Origin: Gordonia soli NBRC 108243
GTDB lineage: Bacteria; Actinomycetota; Actinomycetes; Mycobacteriales; Mycobacteriaceae
Length of the DNA stretch: 64,000 nt
Reading direction: 5' to 3'
Assembly (NCBI RefSeq): GCF_000334455.1
Contig: NZ_BANX01000003.1
Span: 62,001-126,000, forward strand
A program made the translations under genes and the position numbers. Positions 18,238 to 26,821 of this stretch are shown here, one piece after another (positions within the stretch are counted from its first letter, which is position 1; the number at the start of each line of letters is the position of its first letter). The notes beneath the pieces were generated by a model. It was given only the letters and a program-made list of their open reading frames with translations, did not search any database and was not told the origin of the DNA.

Positions 18238-19158
18238 TCAGGCCGTCGGCACCAGTCCGCGGTCACGGATGAACTCGCTCAGCAGCTCGGTGGCCGGCCC
18301 CAAGGTCGTGGTCGCCGATGTCAGGGCGATCGCACGCGTGTGATCGCCGCCGGAGAGCGACTTCTCGACGATGCCCCGGAATCGTCGACCGACCGGTGGC
18401 AACAGTGCGACCCCCAATCCGCGCCGGACGAAGTCACGGATCGTCGCGAACTCGGTGACCTCGATTCCGACCGACGGTACGAATCCCGCGTCCCGACACC
18501 ATCGTTCGGTGATCTGACGGAGGTGGTAACTCGGCGGGTTGGCGATGAACTCCTCGTCGACGAGCTCCTCGAGCCGGACCGTCCCCTGTCCGGCGAGTCG
18601 ATGGTCGTCCGGCATGGCCACGCACACCTCCTGGGTGGTGAGGAACTCGTACGGCAGATCCGTCGGCGGCGGGATGGTGACCGCGAGATCGAGTGTGCCG
18701 CGTCGCAGGTCGTCGACGAGTGCGGCGCCGTGCGCCTGGCGGAGTTCCAACCTGATGCCGGGGTGGCGGTGGCGGAACTCGGCGAGCAGGGCGGGCAGCA
18801 CCCCGACCCCGAGCGTCAACGGGAACCCGAACCGTACGGTGCCGTGCTCGGGGTCCACCCCGACGGCCGCCTGCGCGAGGGCGGCCTCCACCTCGCGTAG
18901 GGGACCACGGATCTGTTCGGCGAGGTCGATCGCCCGCGGGGTCAGACGGACGGTGCGCCCGTCCCGGACCACGAGCGGCACCGCCAGTGCCGCCTCCAGC
19001 GCATGGATGCGACGGCTCATCGACGACTGCGGGACACCGAGAGCAGCTGCCGACCCGGTGATGTGGCCGTCGGTCGCAGCAAGTTCCACCAGCGCCCGGA
19101 GCTGCGGTGCCAGTTCGGTCAACCACTCATCCATATTCGGATGATAACTGTCCGACAT
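18238..19158 (-). CDS. LysR-family transcriptional regulator
   Basis: The 306-residue product has an N-terminal winged helix (ATDGHITGSAAALGVPQSSMSRRIHALEAAL) and a two-lobed LysR effector domain (GTVRFGFPLTLGVGVLPALLAEFRHRHPG; DLAVTIPPPTDLP). The start is either 19158 (MSDSYHPN) or 19134 (MDEWLTEL); neither has an obvious ribosome binding site. It is divergently arranged with mqo, so mqo is the likely target. It ends 15 bp from the convergent PQQ-like gene. This regulator and mqo are absent from the corresponding M. tuberculosis segment. Confidence 0.87.
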   Translation of the reverse strand: MSDSYHPNMDEWLTELAPQLRALVELAATDGHITGSAAALGVPQSSMSRRIHALEAALAVPLVVRDGRTVRLTPRAIDLAEQIRGPLREVEAALAQAAVGVDPEHGTVRFGFPLTLGVGVLPALLAEFRHRHPGIRLELRQAHGAALVDDLRRGTLDLAVTIPPPTDLPYEFLTTQEVCVAMPDDHRLAGQGTVRLEELVDEEFIANPPSYHLRQITERWCRDAGFVPSVGIEVTEFATIRDFVRRGLGVALLPPVGRRFRGIVEKSLSGGDHTRAIALTSATTTLGPATELLSEFIRDRGLVPTA

Positions 19159-19259
19159 CGCATTGGACGGAACGATCTACCGCGCGCACGCTGGTGTCCT
19201 CGACCACGATCACGACCGCGATCACAGCCGCGATCACGATGACGACCACGGAGGACCCG

Positions 19260-20774
19260 ATGCGACGTCCCGGCAAGCGCGCCGCCGATCTCACGACCGA
19301 TCACGAGGCCGACGTCGTGCTCATCGGCGGCGGCATCATGTCGACCACCCTCGGGGCGATGCTCGCGGTGGTGCAACCGGACTGGCGGATCCTCCTGGTG
19401 GAGCGCGCCGACACCCTCGCCTCGGAGAGCAGCGGACCGTGGAACAACGCCGGGACCGGGCACATGGGTTTGTGCGAGCTGAACTACATGCCCGATCCGG
19501 CGGACGGTCGGACACCGGCCCGGATCGCACGTCAGTTCCATCTGACCCGACAGTGGTGGGCGTTCCTCGCCATGTCCGGACTCGTCGACCCCGCGCGGTT
19601 CGTCCATGCCACACCGCACATGGACGTGGTGTTCGGTGCCGACGACGTCGCATACCTGCGCGAACGCCACCGCACGCTGGTCGGCGACCCGCTGTTCGCC
19701 GAGCTCCGATACTCCGAGGAGCCCGGCGAGATCGCCGAGTGGGCACCGCTGGTGATGCGCGGCCGGTCATCCGACGAACCGATTGCCGCGACGTGGCATC
19801 CCGGGGGCACCGACGTCGACTTCGGGGCGCTGACCACGGCGACGGCCGACATCATCGCCGACAACGGTGGAGAGATCCTCCTCCGCCACGAGGTCCGATC
19901 GCTGACCCGCACACCCGACGGTGGCTGGATCGTGAGCGGCCGGCGCACAGACGATGCCGACGGTCACTCCGGCCGGTTCACCATCCACGCACGTCGTCAT
20001 GTCTTCGTCGGCGCAGGCGGACTGGCGCTGCGCCTGCTGCAGCGAGCCGGTCTGCCCGAAGTCCGTGGGTATGCCGTGCTGCCCGTGGGTGCCGCGTTCT
20101 TCCGGTGCTCGACGCCGTCGGTCGTGGCTGCGCACACGGCCAAGGTGTACGGGCAGGCAGCCGTCGGCGCACCGCCGATGTCGGTGCCCCATCTCGACGC
20201 GCGGGTGGTCGACGGTCGGCGACACCTGCTCTTCGGTCCGTACGCGACCTTCAGCACGCGGCTGTTGAAGAGCGGCTCCCTGACCGACGCGTTCACGACC
20301 CTGCGATGGCGCAACCTACCGGTGATCGCGGCGGCCATGTGGCACAACCTCGCGCTGATCCGATTCCTCATCGTGCAGTTGCTCGCGACGCGGTCGCGGA
20401 AGTTCGAGCAGCTGCGCCGATTCCTACCGACCGCGGTCGACGGCGATTGGGAGCTGATCCCGGCGGGTCAGCGTGCGCAACTCGTGGTTCCCGACGAGTC
20501 CGCTGTCGGTGCGATACACCAGGGCACCGAACTCGTGACATCGGCGGACCGCAGCATCTCGGGGGTACTCGGCGCCTCACCGGGCGCCTCGACAGCCGTC
20601 ACCATCATGGTCGACGTGCTGCGGACGGCCTTCCCGGATCGGTGGACCACGGGATGGGAACACCGGATCGGTGAGGCCATTCCGGACCTGGACCGCAGTG
20701 ACTGGACCGACGACGCCGTACGGCGAAGCTTCACCGACACGTCCACGGCACTGGGGTTGCCGACCGAATTCTGA
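19260..20774 (+). CDS. mqo: Malate:quinone oxidoreductase
   Basis: The 504-residue product matches Mqo length. The N-terminal FAD site DVVLIGGGIMSTTLGAML is followed by the family signature WNNAGTGHMGLCELNY, and C-terminal GVLGASPGASTA closes the FAD pocket. It oxidises malate to oxaloacetate and passes electrons to the quinone pool at the inner face of the membrane. The start at 19260 (MRRPGKRAAD) is chosen because GGAGG lies five bases upstream; in-frame ATG 19239 is an alternative. The upstream gap contains near-repeats of GATCACGA (about 19207-19239). Confidence 0.94.
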   Translation: MRRPGKRAADLTTDHEADVVLIGGGIMSTTLGAMLAVVQPDWRILLVERADTLASESSGPWNNAGTGHMGLCELNYMPDPADGRTPARIARQFHLTRQWWAFLAMSGLVDPARFVHATPHMDVVFGADDVAYLRERHRTLVGDPLFAELRYSEEPGEIAEWAPLVMRGRSSDEPIAATWHPGGTDVDFGALTTATADIIADNGGEILLRHEVRSLTRTPDGGWIVSGRRTDDADGHSGRFTIHARRHVFVGAGGLALRLLQRAGLPEVRGYAVLPVGAAFFRCSTPSVVAAHTAKVYGQAAVGAPPMSVPHLDARVVDGRRHLLFGPYATFSTRLLKSGSLTDAFTTLRWRNLPVIAAAMWHNLALIRFLIVQLLATRSRKFEQLRRFLPTAVDGDWELIPAGQRAQLVVPDESAVGAIHQGTELVTSADRSISGVLGASPGASTAVTIMVDVLRTAFPDRWTTGWEHRIGEAIPDLDRSDWTDDAVRRSFTDTSTALGLPTEF

Positions 20775-20820
20775 AAGGCGCCACCCTCACCGCCGTAGTA
20801 CTTCGAAACCGCTCGGTCGG

Positions 20821-21618
20821 TCAGACCGCGGCGCCCTCGAAGGTGCGCATCGGCTCACCGGCCTCCCAGTGCTTCCAGAGATTCTCGGCCAATTCGCGGT
20901 AGGCGGCGGCGCCCTTGTTCTTGCGACCGCGCATCACCGATGTCCCGGAGGCCGTCGCCTCGGCGAACCGCACCGTCCGCGGGATCGGCGGGTCGAGCAC
21001 CGGCAACTCGTACCGATCCGACACGTCGGCCAGGACGTCGCGGCTGTGCGTGGTCCGCGAATCGAAGAGCGTGGCAACGGCTCCGAGCATCGTCAGGTCG
21101 GGATTGGTGATCTGCTGGATCTCACTTACGGTGCGCAGCAGCTGGCCGACACCGCGATGCGCCAAGGTCTCGCACTGGAGCGGGACGATCACCTCGTTCG
21201 CCGCGGTCAGCCCGTTGAGGGTCAGCACACCGAGTGACGGCGGACAGTCGACGATGATCACGTCGAAGTCCTCGGCCACCTCCGCCAGCGCCCGGCGCAG
21301 GGCGTACTCACGCCCCGGACGCATCAGCAGCAACGCCTCCGCGCCGGCGAGGTCGATTGTCGCGGGCAGCAGGGTGACGTTGTCCTCCGTGTCGAGGAGG
21401 ACGTCGGCGATCTCCTCCTCACCCAGCAACACGTCGTGCACCGACGCCTGCAGCTGATCGGGGTCATGGCCGAGCGAAAAGGTAAGACAGCCTTGCGGAT
21501 CGAGGTCGACGACGAGCACGGAGGCGTCGAGGTCGGCAAGAGCTGCACCGAGTGACTCCACCGTGGTGGTCTTGGCGACGCCGCCCTTTTGGTTCGCGAT
21601 GGCCAACGTGCGGGTCAT
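20821..21618 (-). CDS. ParA/Soj-family ATPase (Rv3213c-like)
   Basis: The 265-residue product has a deviant Walker A (NQKGGVAKTTT, residues ~8-18), Walker A' VVDLDPQG and Walker B VIIVDCPPSLGVL. The family forms ATP-dependent dimers that position DNA or protein cargo. No parB or parS is nearby, so it is an orphan ParA of the type conserved beside the DEAD helicase in mycobacteria. Convergent with mqo, 46 bp apart. Confidence 0.88.
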   Translation of the reverse strand: MTRTLAIANQKGGVAKTTTVESLGAALADLDASVLVVDLDPQGCLTFSLGHDPDQLQASVHDVLLGEEEIADVLLDTEDNVTLLPATIDLAGAEALLLMRPGREYALRRALAEVAEDFDVIIVDCPPSLGVLTLNGLTAANEVIVPLQCETLAHRGVGQLLRTVSEIQQITNPDLTMLGAVATLFDSRTTHSRDVLADVSDRYELPVLDPPIPRTVRFAEATASGTSVMRGRKNKGAAAYRELAENLWKHWEAGEPMRTFEGAAV

Positions 21619-21687
21619 GGCCCCACTGTACGGCCAGCGACCTGGATCGGCCCGCTTACGCTCTCAGCGCGTTCCCCGGTGGCGAAC

Positions 21688-22203
21688 TCAGGACTCGTCG
21701 CGGTCGGCATCGGGTGCGTAGTCGTCGGCCAGCCAGCGCACCGATGCGGGCGTGAACAACAGCACCAGCACCACCACCGCCGCCACGGCGAGGGGAACCC
21801 CGAGGAGCGGCTGATGGCTGTCGGTGAGCAACGCGTACGCCACGGGCAGCAGGAGGATCTGCGCGACGACCGCGATCGCCCGGCCCCAGCGCTTGCCGAT
21901 GAAGAGCACGATGCCGCCGAGCAGTACCCCGCCGCCGATGATGCCGAACCAGCCGGCGGTGCCGTATCCGTTGGCGATGGTCTCGTCGTGGCCGGCCAGA
22001 CCACGGATCACCAGCACGAGTGCGGCGACCACGGCAATCGCGCCCTCGAGTGCGGTGAGCCCGCCGGCGACCTTGATCGTCGTCGGGGGCCGGTCGTCGA
22101 TCCGTAGTGCACCTGCTGCCCCGTCGGCCTCGGAGCCCACGGGTTCGGACCGCTCTGGTTCTGGGCGTTCGCCGCCCGTCCGGCCGCCCGTCCTCTTGCT
22201 CAC
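21688..22203 (-). CDS. Four-TM conserved membrane protein (Rv3217c-like)
   Basis: The 171-residue product has a charged cytoplasmic N-terminus of ~45 residues rich in Gly, Glu and Arg. Four hydrophobic helices follow (ALEGAIAVVAALVLVIRGL; GWFGIIGGGVLLGGIVLFI; AIAVVAQILLLPVAYALL; VPLAVAAVVVLVLLF) and a short acidic tail. No enzymatic motif is seen. Position between the ParA and diacylglycerol-kinase-like genes agrees with Rv3217c; the gpm2-entC-Rv3216 genes found there in M. tuberculosis are missing. Confidence 0.75.
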   Translation of the reverse strand: MSKRTGGRTGGERPEPERSEPVGSEADGAAGALRIDDRPPTTIKVAGGLTALEGAIAVVAALVLVIRGLAGHDETIANGYGTAGWFGIIGGGVLLGGIVLFIGKRWGRAIAVVAQILLLPVAYALLTDSHQPLLGVPLAVAAVVVLVLLFTPASVRWLADDYAPDADRDES

Positions 22204-22313
22204 GGCACCAGGCTAGTGAACACGACGACACCCGTGCCGACCCACCTGTGGTGTCGGTCGAGGAGCCGAGCCGATTGGGCGGGCGTGGCCCCTACCCAAT
22301 ATCCTCGGGTGTC

Positions 22314-23267
22314 GTGCGCGTCATGCTCATCGTCAATCCCTTCGCGACCGCGACCTCTGCCGCCGGTCGGGATGCTCTGGCGCACACCCTGGGGGCGCGA
22401 TTCCACGTCGACGTGGAGCACACCACCCACCGCGGTCACGCCGGTGAGCTGGCCGCCCGAGCCGCCACGGTGGGCTACGACGCGGTGCTGGTGCACGGCG
22501 GCGACGGATCGGTGAACGAGGCGGTCAACGGGTTGCTGCCGTCACCGGCGGCCATCGACGACACCCCGTCCGGTACCCGCTCCCGCCTCCCGGCCATCGG
22601 CGTCATCCCGGGCGGCAGCGCCAACGTCTTCGCCCGCGCGCTGGGGATCAACGGAGACCCCCTGCAGGCCACGTCCCAGGTCGCCGCGCTGCTCGAGTCC
22701 GGCACGACCCAGCGGATCGGACTCGGTCACACCGACGATCGCTGGTTCCTCTTCAACGCGGGCATGGGGGTAGACGCCGTCGTGGTGCACGCGATGGAGG
22801 ACAAACGCCACGCGGGCAAGGCCGCGACTCCGGGCCGCTATGTCCGGACGACGATCGCGACCTTTCTGCGGAACTCGACCGACCCGGCGATCTTCACCGT
22901 CGAGGTCCCCGATCGTGCGCCCATCACCGGGGTGCGCTTCGGCTTCGTCAGCAACCTCAGCCCGTGGACCTACCTCGGCTCTCGGGAGATCCGCACCAAC
23001 CCGACGACCGGTTTCGACTCCCGCCTGGGTGTGTTCGCCGCCACATCCATGTCGGTACTGCGCACCCTCCCGCTGGCCGCTCGTCTGCTGGCCCAGCGCG
23101 ACCCGAGGGCACGACACCTCTATCGCGACGACGACGTCGCACACGTCCGTTTCGTGGCCGACGAGCCGCTCGACGTCCAGATGGACGGCGACTACATCGG
23201 CGAGCGTCGCGAGATGATCTTCGGCCACCGGGCCGCGGTCCTCGACGTGGTCGCGCCCCCGCTCTGA
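22314..23267 (+). CDS. Diacylglycerol/lipid kinase family protein (Rv3218-like)
   Basis: The ~317-residue product has the DAGKc catalytic domain: MLIVNPFATATSAAGRD at the start, then the nucleotide loop VHGGDGSVNEAVNGLL and GVIPGGSANVFARALG. It is predicted to phosphorylate a lipid or sphingoid-type substrate at the membrane; the substrate is not deducible. The start may be GTG 22314 or ATG 22323; both are within the conserved beginning. The last 76 bp overlap the 3' end of the convergent MFS gene. Confidence 0.88.
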   Translation: MRVMLIVNPFATATSAAGRDALAHTLGARFHVDVEHTTHRGHAGELAARAATVGYDAVLVHGGDGSVNEAVNGLLPSPAAIDDTPSGTRSRLPAIGVIPGGSANVFARALGINGDPLQATSQVAALLESGTTQRIGLGHTDDRWFLFNAGMGVDAVVVHAMEDKRHAGKAATPGRYVRTTIATFLRNSTDPAIFTVEVPDRAPITGVRFGFVSNLSPWTYLGSREIRTNPTTGFDSRLGVFAATSMSVLRTLPLAARLLAQRDPRARHLYRDDDVAHVRFVADEPLDVQMDGDYIGERREMIFGHRAAVLDVVAPPL

Positions 23268-24565
23268 CACCGAGTGGTGGAGCCGCTCCGCGACCGGGCC
23301 ACGGAGGCCCACATCGCGGCACCCCATAGCACGTACGGCACCACCGCGATCGCGAACAGCACCGCGGGTCCGGCCACGGCGGAGCCGCCGGCCCAGAGGG
23401 CGAACGCGAGGATCGCCACCGCTTCCTCCCCCACCCCGGCCACCGATGTGACGGTCGCGCGCGATGCCGACGACACCCGATCCTGCAACGCCGACTCGGC
23501 GACCACCAGGGACCAGCTGAACACACCGAAACCGACTGCCACACCGACGATCCCGATCGGATGATCGATCAGCGCACCCGCCAGCAGCGCGAGCGAACCG
23601 ACAGTCAGGCACCGGCCGAGCCGACGTCGCGACACCGCGCCTCGATCCGCGGATCGGCCGGCGCACAGGTTGCCGATCATGTCGCCGATGGCGATCACGA
23701 GCATCAGCAGCGGAATCCCCACGGCGGCGCCGTGTCCCGTCGCCGATGACGTTCCGCCCGTGACCATTTCGTCCGCCAACAGCGGCAGGTACTCATCCAG
23801 GGCCGCCACCCCGGTCAGAGCGATCACCAGGATCAGCGCGGCGCGCACCGCGGCATGCGCCTGGACCTGTCGCAGCGCATCGGCGCCGACAGCTCGCCAA
23901 CCCATCGGCTGCGCGTGATCGGAGAGTTGTTGTGTCTCACCATCATCGACATCAGACGTGAGACCGTCCCCGGTCCCGACCGACCGACGTGCCCCCGACC
24001 GACGTGCCCCCGACCGACGTGTCCCCGACCGACGTGTCTCCGGCAGACATGCCGACGCCGACGCGCACAGCACACATGCCGCCCCACTGGCGATCCCGAC
24101 CGCCGGGTAGCCACCGACGGCGAACAAGGGGGCGGCCACCGCGGTTCCGATGAGCATTCCGGCCGCCTGCATCGCCCGGACCCGACCCCACACCGCGGGG
24201 AATCGAGCGGCGCGTCCGTGGAGATCGAGTTCGTCGTAGACCAGCGCTTGGATCGCGCCGGACCGGAGCGAACCACCCACGGCCCACAACACGAACCCCG
24301 TCGCGAACACCGGGTAGCACGGCCAGCCGACCCACAGCACGAAGCCGGACCCGACCAGCAGGGGCCCCACGGTGAGCAGCGCCCGCCGCGAGTAACGGTC
24401 GGCGAGAAGTCCCGAGGGGATCTCCGCGAGGACCGAGGTCAGCGACCAGATGACGAACAGTGACGAGATCGCCGCCGGTGAGAGTCCGCCGCCGGCAACG
24501 GGGTCGGCGAAGAGGACCGCGTACAACGGATAGAGCGGGATCATGTCCTCCGCGAGACCGGCCAC
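23192..24565 (-). CDS. MFS transporter
   Basis: The ~457-residue, 12-TM product begins at a GTG at 24565 (in-frame stop about 45 bp upstream; ATG at 24544 possible). GLLADRYSRRALLTVGPLL is the A-like motif between TM2 and TM3. The central cytoplasmic loop carries four RRSGA-type pentapeptide repeats encoded by a 15-bp tandem repeat. It resembles small drug or metabolite exporters; the substrate is unknown. Its 3' end overlaps the convergent kinase gene by 76 bp, making antisense mRNA ends. Not part of the conserved mycobacterial gene order. Confidence 0.85.
   Translation of the reverse strand: MAGLAEDMIPLYPLYAVLFADPVAGGGLSPAAISSLFVIWSLTSVLAEIPSGLLADRYSRRALLTVGPLLVGSGFVLWVGWPCYPVFATGFVLWAVGGSLRSGAIQALVYDELDLHGRAARFPAVWGRVRAMQAAGMLIGTAVAAPLFAVGGYPAVGIASGAACVLCASASACLPETRRSGTRRSGARRSGARRSVGTGDGLTSDVDDGETQQLSDHAQPMGWRAVGADALRQVQAHAAVRAALILVIALTGVAALDEYLPLLADEMVTGGTSSATGHGAAVGIPLLMLVIAIGDMIGNLCAGRSADRGAVSRRRLGRCLTVGSLALLAGALIDHPIGIVGVAVGFGVFSWSLVVAESALQDRVSSASRATVTSVAGVGEEAVAILAFALWAGGSAVAGPAVLFAIAVVPYVLWGAAMWASVARSRSGSTTRCQSGGATTSRTAARWPKIISRRSPM
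23981..24040 (-). repeat. 15-bp tandem repeat in the MFS central loop (4 units)
   Basis: Four near-identical 15-bp units (CGACCGACGTGCCCC type) start at 23981, 23996, 24011 and 24026. They encode RRSGA/RRSGT pentapeptides in the loop between TM6 and TM7. The in-frame period keeps the gene open whatever the copy number. Confidence 0.88.
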
Positions 24566-24763
24566 CGCAGCTGCGGTGGTCAGTCGGCGGTCAGTACGTG
24601 AAGATCAACATCGTCGTCGTGTCATGAGTCACAGGCTACCCGCGCACGATGCGAGATGACCAGGGATTTCGGGACTCCACCTGCGAAAATGCGACCCCTT
24701 GCGCCCGAACGGCAGCGTAGAGTAGTGCATGGGTGTAGAACTGACTGCACGTACCCCCCGCAC

Positions 24764-24779
24764 AGTGACGTTGCCCACG
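24764..24779. promoter_or_regulatory. CRP-like site 1 upstream of whiB1
   Basis: AGTGACGTTGCCCACG fits the mycobacterial CRP pattern GTGNNANNNNNCAC loosely: the left half-site GTGA is intact and the right half CCACG degenerate. M. tuberculosis whiB1 is controlled by CRP (Rv3676) through two adjacent sites, from recall. Confidence 0.5.
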
Positions 24780-24812
24780 TGTTAACGGAACCCCATTGAC
24801 TTCGTCTGGATT

Positions 24813-24828
24813 CGTGAAAGTATTCACA
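24813..24828. promoter_or_regulatory. CRP-like site 2 upstream of whiB1
   Basis: CGTGAAAGTATTCACA is a near-perfect CRP palindrome (GTGA-N6-TCAC, with the terminal CA of the right arm also conserved). It lies 114 bp before the whiB1 ATG and 49 bp (centre to centre) downstream of site 1. A -35-like TTGACT just upstream would place a -10 within this site, so bound CRP might repress. Confidence 0.65.
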
Positions 24829-24941
24829 AGCAACAACGCGGAAACAGTTCCTACTGCCGCGTGAACTGACGGTTACAGCCCTCACAAACCACAGAACGTA
24901 GTTATCGAGTGGTGCGCTCATGCACCTGAAGGAGTAAAGGA

Positions 24942-25196
24942 ATGGACTGGCGTCACAAGGCCATCTGTCGCGACGAGGATCCGGAACTGTTCTTCCCCGT
25001 GGGAACCAGTGGCCCGGCCATCGCGCAGATCGCTGATGCGAAGCTCGTCTGCGCCCGCTGCCCGGTCACCGCAGACTGCCTCTCGTGGGCTCTGGAGTCC
25101 GGTCAGGACGCCGGTGTCTGGGGCGGGATGAGCGAGGACGAGCGCCGCGCGCTCAAGCGTCGCACCCAGCGCACGCGCACCCGCAGCAGCGTCTAG
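24942..25196 (+). CDS. whiB1: WhiB1 iron-sulfur transcription factor
   Basis: The 84-residue product has the four cluster cysteines C9, C37, C40 and C46 in the C-x27-C-x2-C-x5-C arrangement. The GVWGG turn (residues ~58-62) and a basic C-terminus (RRALKRRTQRTRTR) complete the Wbl pattern. WhiB1 carries a nitric-oxide-sensitive [4Fe-4S] cluster, binds the primary sigma factor region 4 and is essential in M. tuberculosis. It is followed by a strong intrinsic terminator and precedes the convergent pdtaS gene, as Rv3219 does Rv3220c. Confidence 0.95.
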   Translation: MDWRHKAICRDEDPELFFPVGTSGPAIAQIADAKLVCARCPVTADCLSWALESGQDAGVWGGMSEDERRALKRRTQRTRTRSSV

Positions 25197-25227
25197 CTGC
25201 TCACGCCGCCTGCCCGCGGCCACCGAG

Positions 25228-25253
25228 AGACCCGGCTTCGGCCGGGTCTTTTT
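25228..25253 (+). terminator. Intrinsic terminator after whiB1
   Basis: A 9-bp GC-rich stem (arms 25228-25236 and 25241-25249) with a stable TTCG tetraloop is followed directly by a run of five T. It lies about 30 bp after the whiB1 stop, and is the clearest canonical rho-independent terminator in the window. Confidence 0.92.
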
Positions 25254-25277
25254 GTGCTCCAGGATGATCCGCTGAGA

Positions 25278-26777
25278 TCAGTGGACCGGTACCACGATCT
25301 CCACCTCGGCCCCCAGACCGTCGGCATTCGAGCCCATGCGGAGCGTGCCGCCGAGTTCGATCGACACCAGCGTCTGGACGATCTGTAGCCCCAGATGGTC
25401 CGACGACGCCGGATCGAAGCCATCCGGCAGTCCGGAGCCGTTGTCCCGCACGGCCATACGGAGGCGGCGCACATCGCGCTCACCGACGATGTCGATCACG
25501 CAGCGCTCCTGGCCGGGGGCGAATCCGTGCTCGATGGCGTTCTGGATGAGCTCGGCCAGCACCATCACCAGCGGCATCGCCAGCTCGGCGGACAGCACAC
25601 CCAGCCGATCGCGCCGGCGCACCTGAACCGGCGCCTCCCCCGACGCGACGTCGACGAGGGTCGGCACCAACCGGTCCACCACCTCGTCGAGGTCGACCTC
25701 CTCGTCGACACTCCCCGAGAGCATCTCGTGGACGAGTGCGATCGACCCGACCCGACGTACCGCCTCCGTCAATGCGGTTCTCGCCTCGGGGTTCGACGTC
25801 CGGCGCGCCTGCAGCCGCAGGAGCGCCGACACCGACTGCAGGTTGTTCTTCACCCGGTGGTGGATCTCGCGGATGGTCGCGTCCTTGGAGATCAGGGCGA
25901 GGTCGCGTCGCTTCACCTCGGTGACGTCGCGGATGAGCACCACCGCGCCGGTGCTGACCCCGCGCGGGTGCAACGCGACGGCGCGGAACAACACGGTCGC
26001 GCGGCTCGCGTCGGCCTCCATCCGGAGTCCGACGTCCCGATACGGTCCCGCGGGCAGGGGCACCACGCCCGCGGCCGCATCGATCATGAGCGCCGCGTCC
26101 TCCGACTCGAAGGGGTCGGTCAGCAGCGATGCGGTCACCTCGGCCAGGCGGGTGTGCGAGAGCTCGGTGGTCCACCCCATGCGATGGAACGCCGACAGCG
26201 CGTTCGGGCTCGCGTAGACCACGATGCCGTCGGCGTCGACACGGACGAATCCGTCTCCGGCCCGCGGCGTCGACAGACCGCGCGGATTGCCCTCCACCTG
26301 CGGGTATGTCCCGTCCGCGACCATCTGACAGAGGTCGTTGGCCGAATCCTGATAGGCGAGCTCCAGCGGCGACGGCAATCGCGGGTGGGTGAGGTCGATC
26401 GCACGGGTGAGCACGGCCACGACCTCGCCATCGACGGCGATCGGGACCGCCTCACGCCGGATCGCGAGCGGACCGAACCAGGCGGGGTCTTCATCGCGCA
26501 GGATTCGACCGTCATCGAACGCGCGAGCGACCTGGGCGTTCGCCGACGAATCCACGACGGTGCCGACCTCGTCGCGTGGGAACACCGTCGACGCGGTGTT
26601 GGGACGGCACTGGGCGACGGTGACGATGTCGCCGTGTTCGGCGCGCACGGCCAACAAGAAGTCCGCGAAGGAGAGGTCGGCGAGCAGCTGCCACTCGGCC
26701 ACGAGCCGTTGCAGGTGTGCCGCGGCGGCGTCGGAGAGGGTGGTGTGCTCGGCGAGGAGGTCGGCCAGCGTCGACAT
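25278..26777 (-). CDS. pdtaS: Sensor histidine kinase PdtaS
   Basis: The 499-residue cytosolic product has a GAF-like domain (~residues 1-150), a PAS-like domain (~165-290), a HisKA_2 phosphoacceptor helix (IREIHHRVKNNLQSVSALLRLQARR) and a HATPase (LAELIQNAIEHGF; DNGSGLPDGFD; LGLQIVQTLV). It matches M. tuberculosis PdtaS, a soluble kinase that phosphorylates PdtaR, an ANTAR antiterminator. The pdtaR gene is not in the window. From recall, PdtaS binds c-di-GMP and responds to nitric oxide and copper in mycobacteria. Position after whiB1 is conserved. Confidence 0.93.
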   Translation of the reverse strand: MSTLADLLAEHTTLSDAAAAHLQRLVAEWQLLADLSFADFLLAVRAEHGDIVTVAQCRPNTASTVFPRDEVGTVVDSSANAQVARAFDDGRILRDEDPAWFGPLAIRREAVPIAVDGEVVAVLTRAIDLTHPRLPSPLELAYQDSANDLCQMVADGTYPQVEGNPRGLSTPRAGDGFVRVDADGIVVYASPNALSAFHRMGWTTELSHTRLAEVTASLLTDPFESEDAALMIDAAAGVVPLPAGPYRDVGLRMEADASRATVLFRAVALHPRGVSTGAVVLIRDVTEVKRRDLALISKDATIREIHHRVKNNLQSVSALLRLQARRTSNPEARTALTEAVRRVGSIALVHEMLSGSVDEEVDLDEVVDRLVPTLVDVASGEAPVQVRRRDRLGVLSAELAMPLVMVLAELIQNAIEHGFAPGQERCVIDIVGERDVRRLRMAVRDNGSGLPDGFDPASSDHLGLQIVQTLVSIELGGTLRMGSNADGLGAEVEIVVPVH

Positions 26778-26821
26778 CGGGCCGGGCGGTCAGATCCGAG
26801 CTCGTCGCGCGGCGACGGCGA

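Larger units (their letters stand above)
24566..24941. promoter_or_regulatory. whiB1 upstream region
   Basis: This 376-bp gene-free stretch is the longest in the window and is notably AT-richer than its surroundings. It contains two CRP-like sites (24764-24779, 24813-24828), a possible -35 TTGACT at 24796-24801, and a good ribosome binding site AAGGAG about nine bases before the whiB1 ATG. The leader would be long (about 100 nt or more) if transcription starts near the second CRP site. The only minus-strand open frame in it (24622-24921) has no family features. Confidence 0.65.

Noticed and set aside
24622-24921. A 99-codon minus-strand open frame upstream of whiB1
   Set aside because: It lies across the CRP sites and promoter region, has many Cys/Arg residues without pattern and no ribosome binding site.
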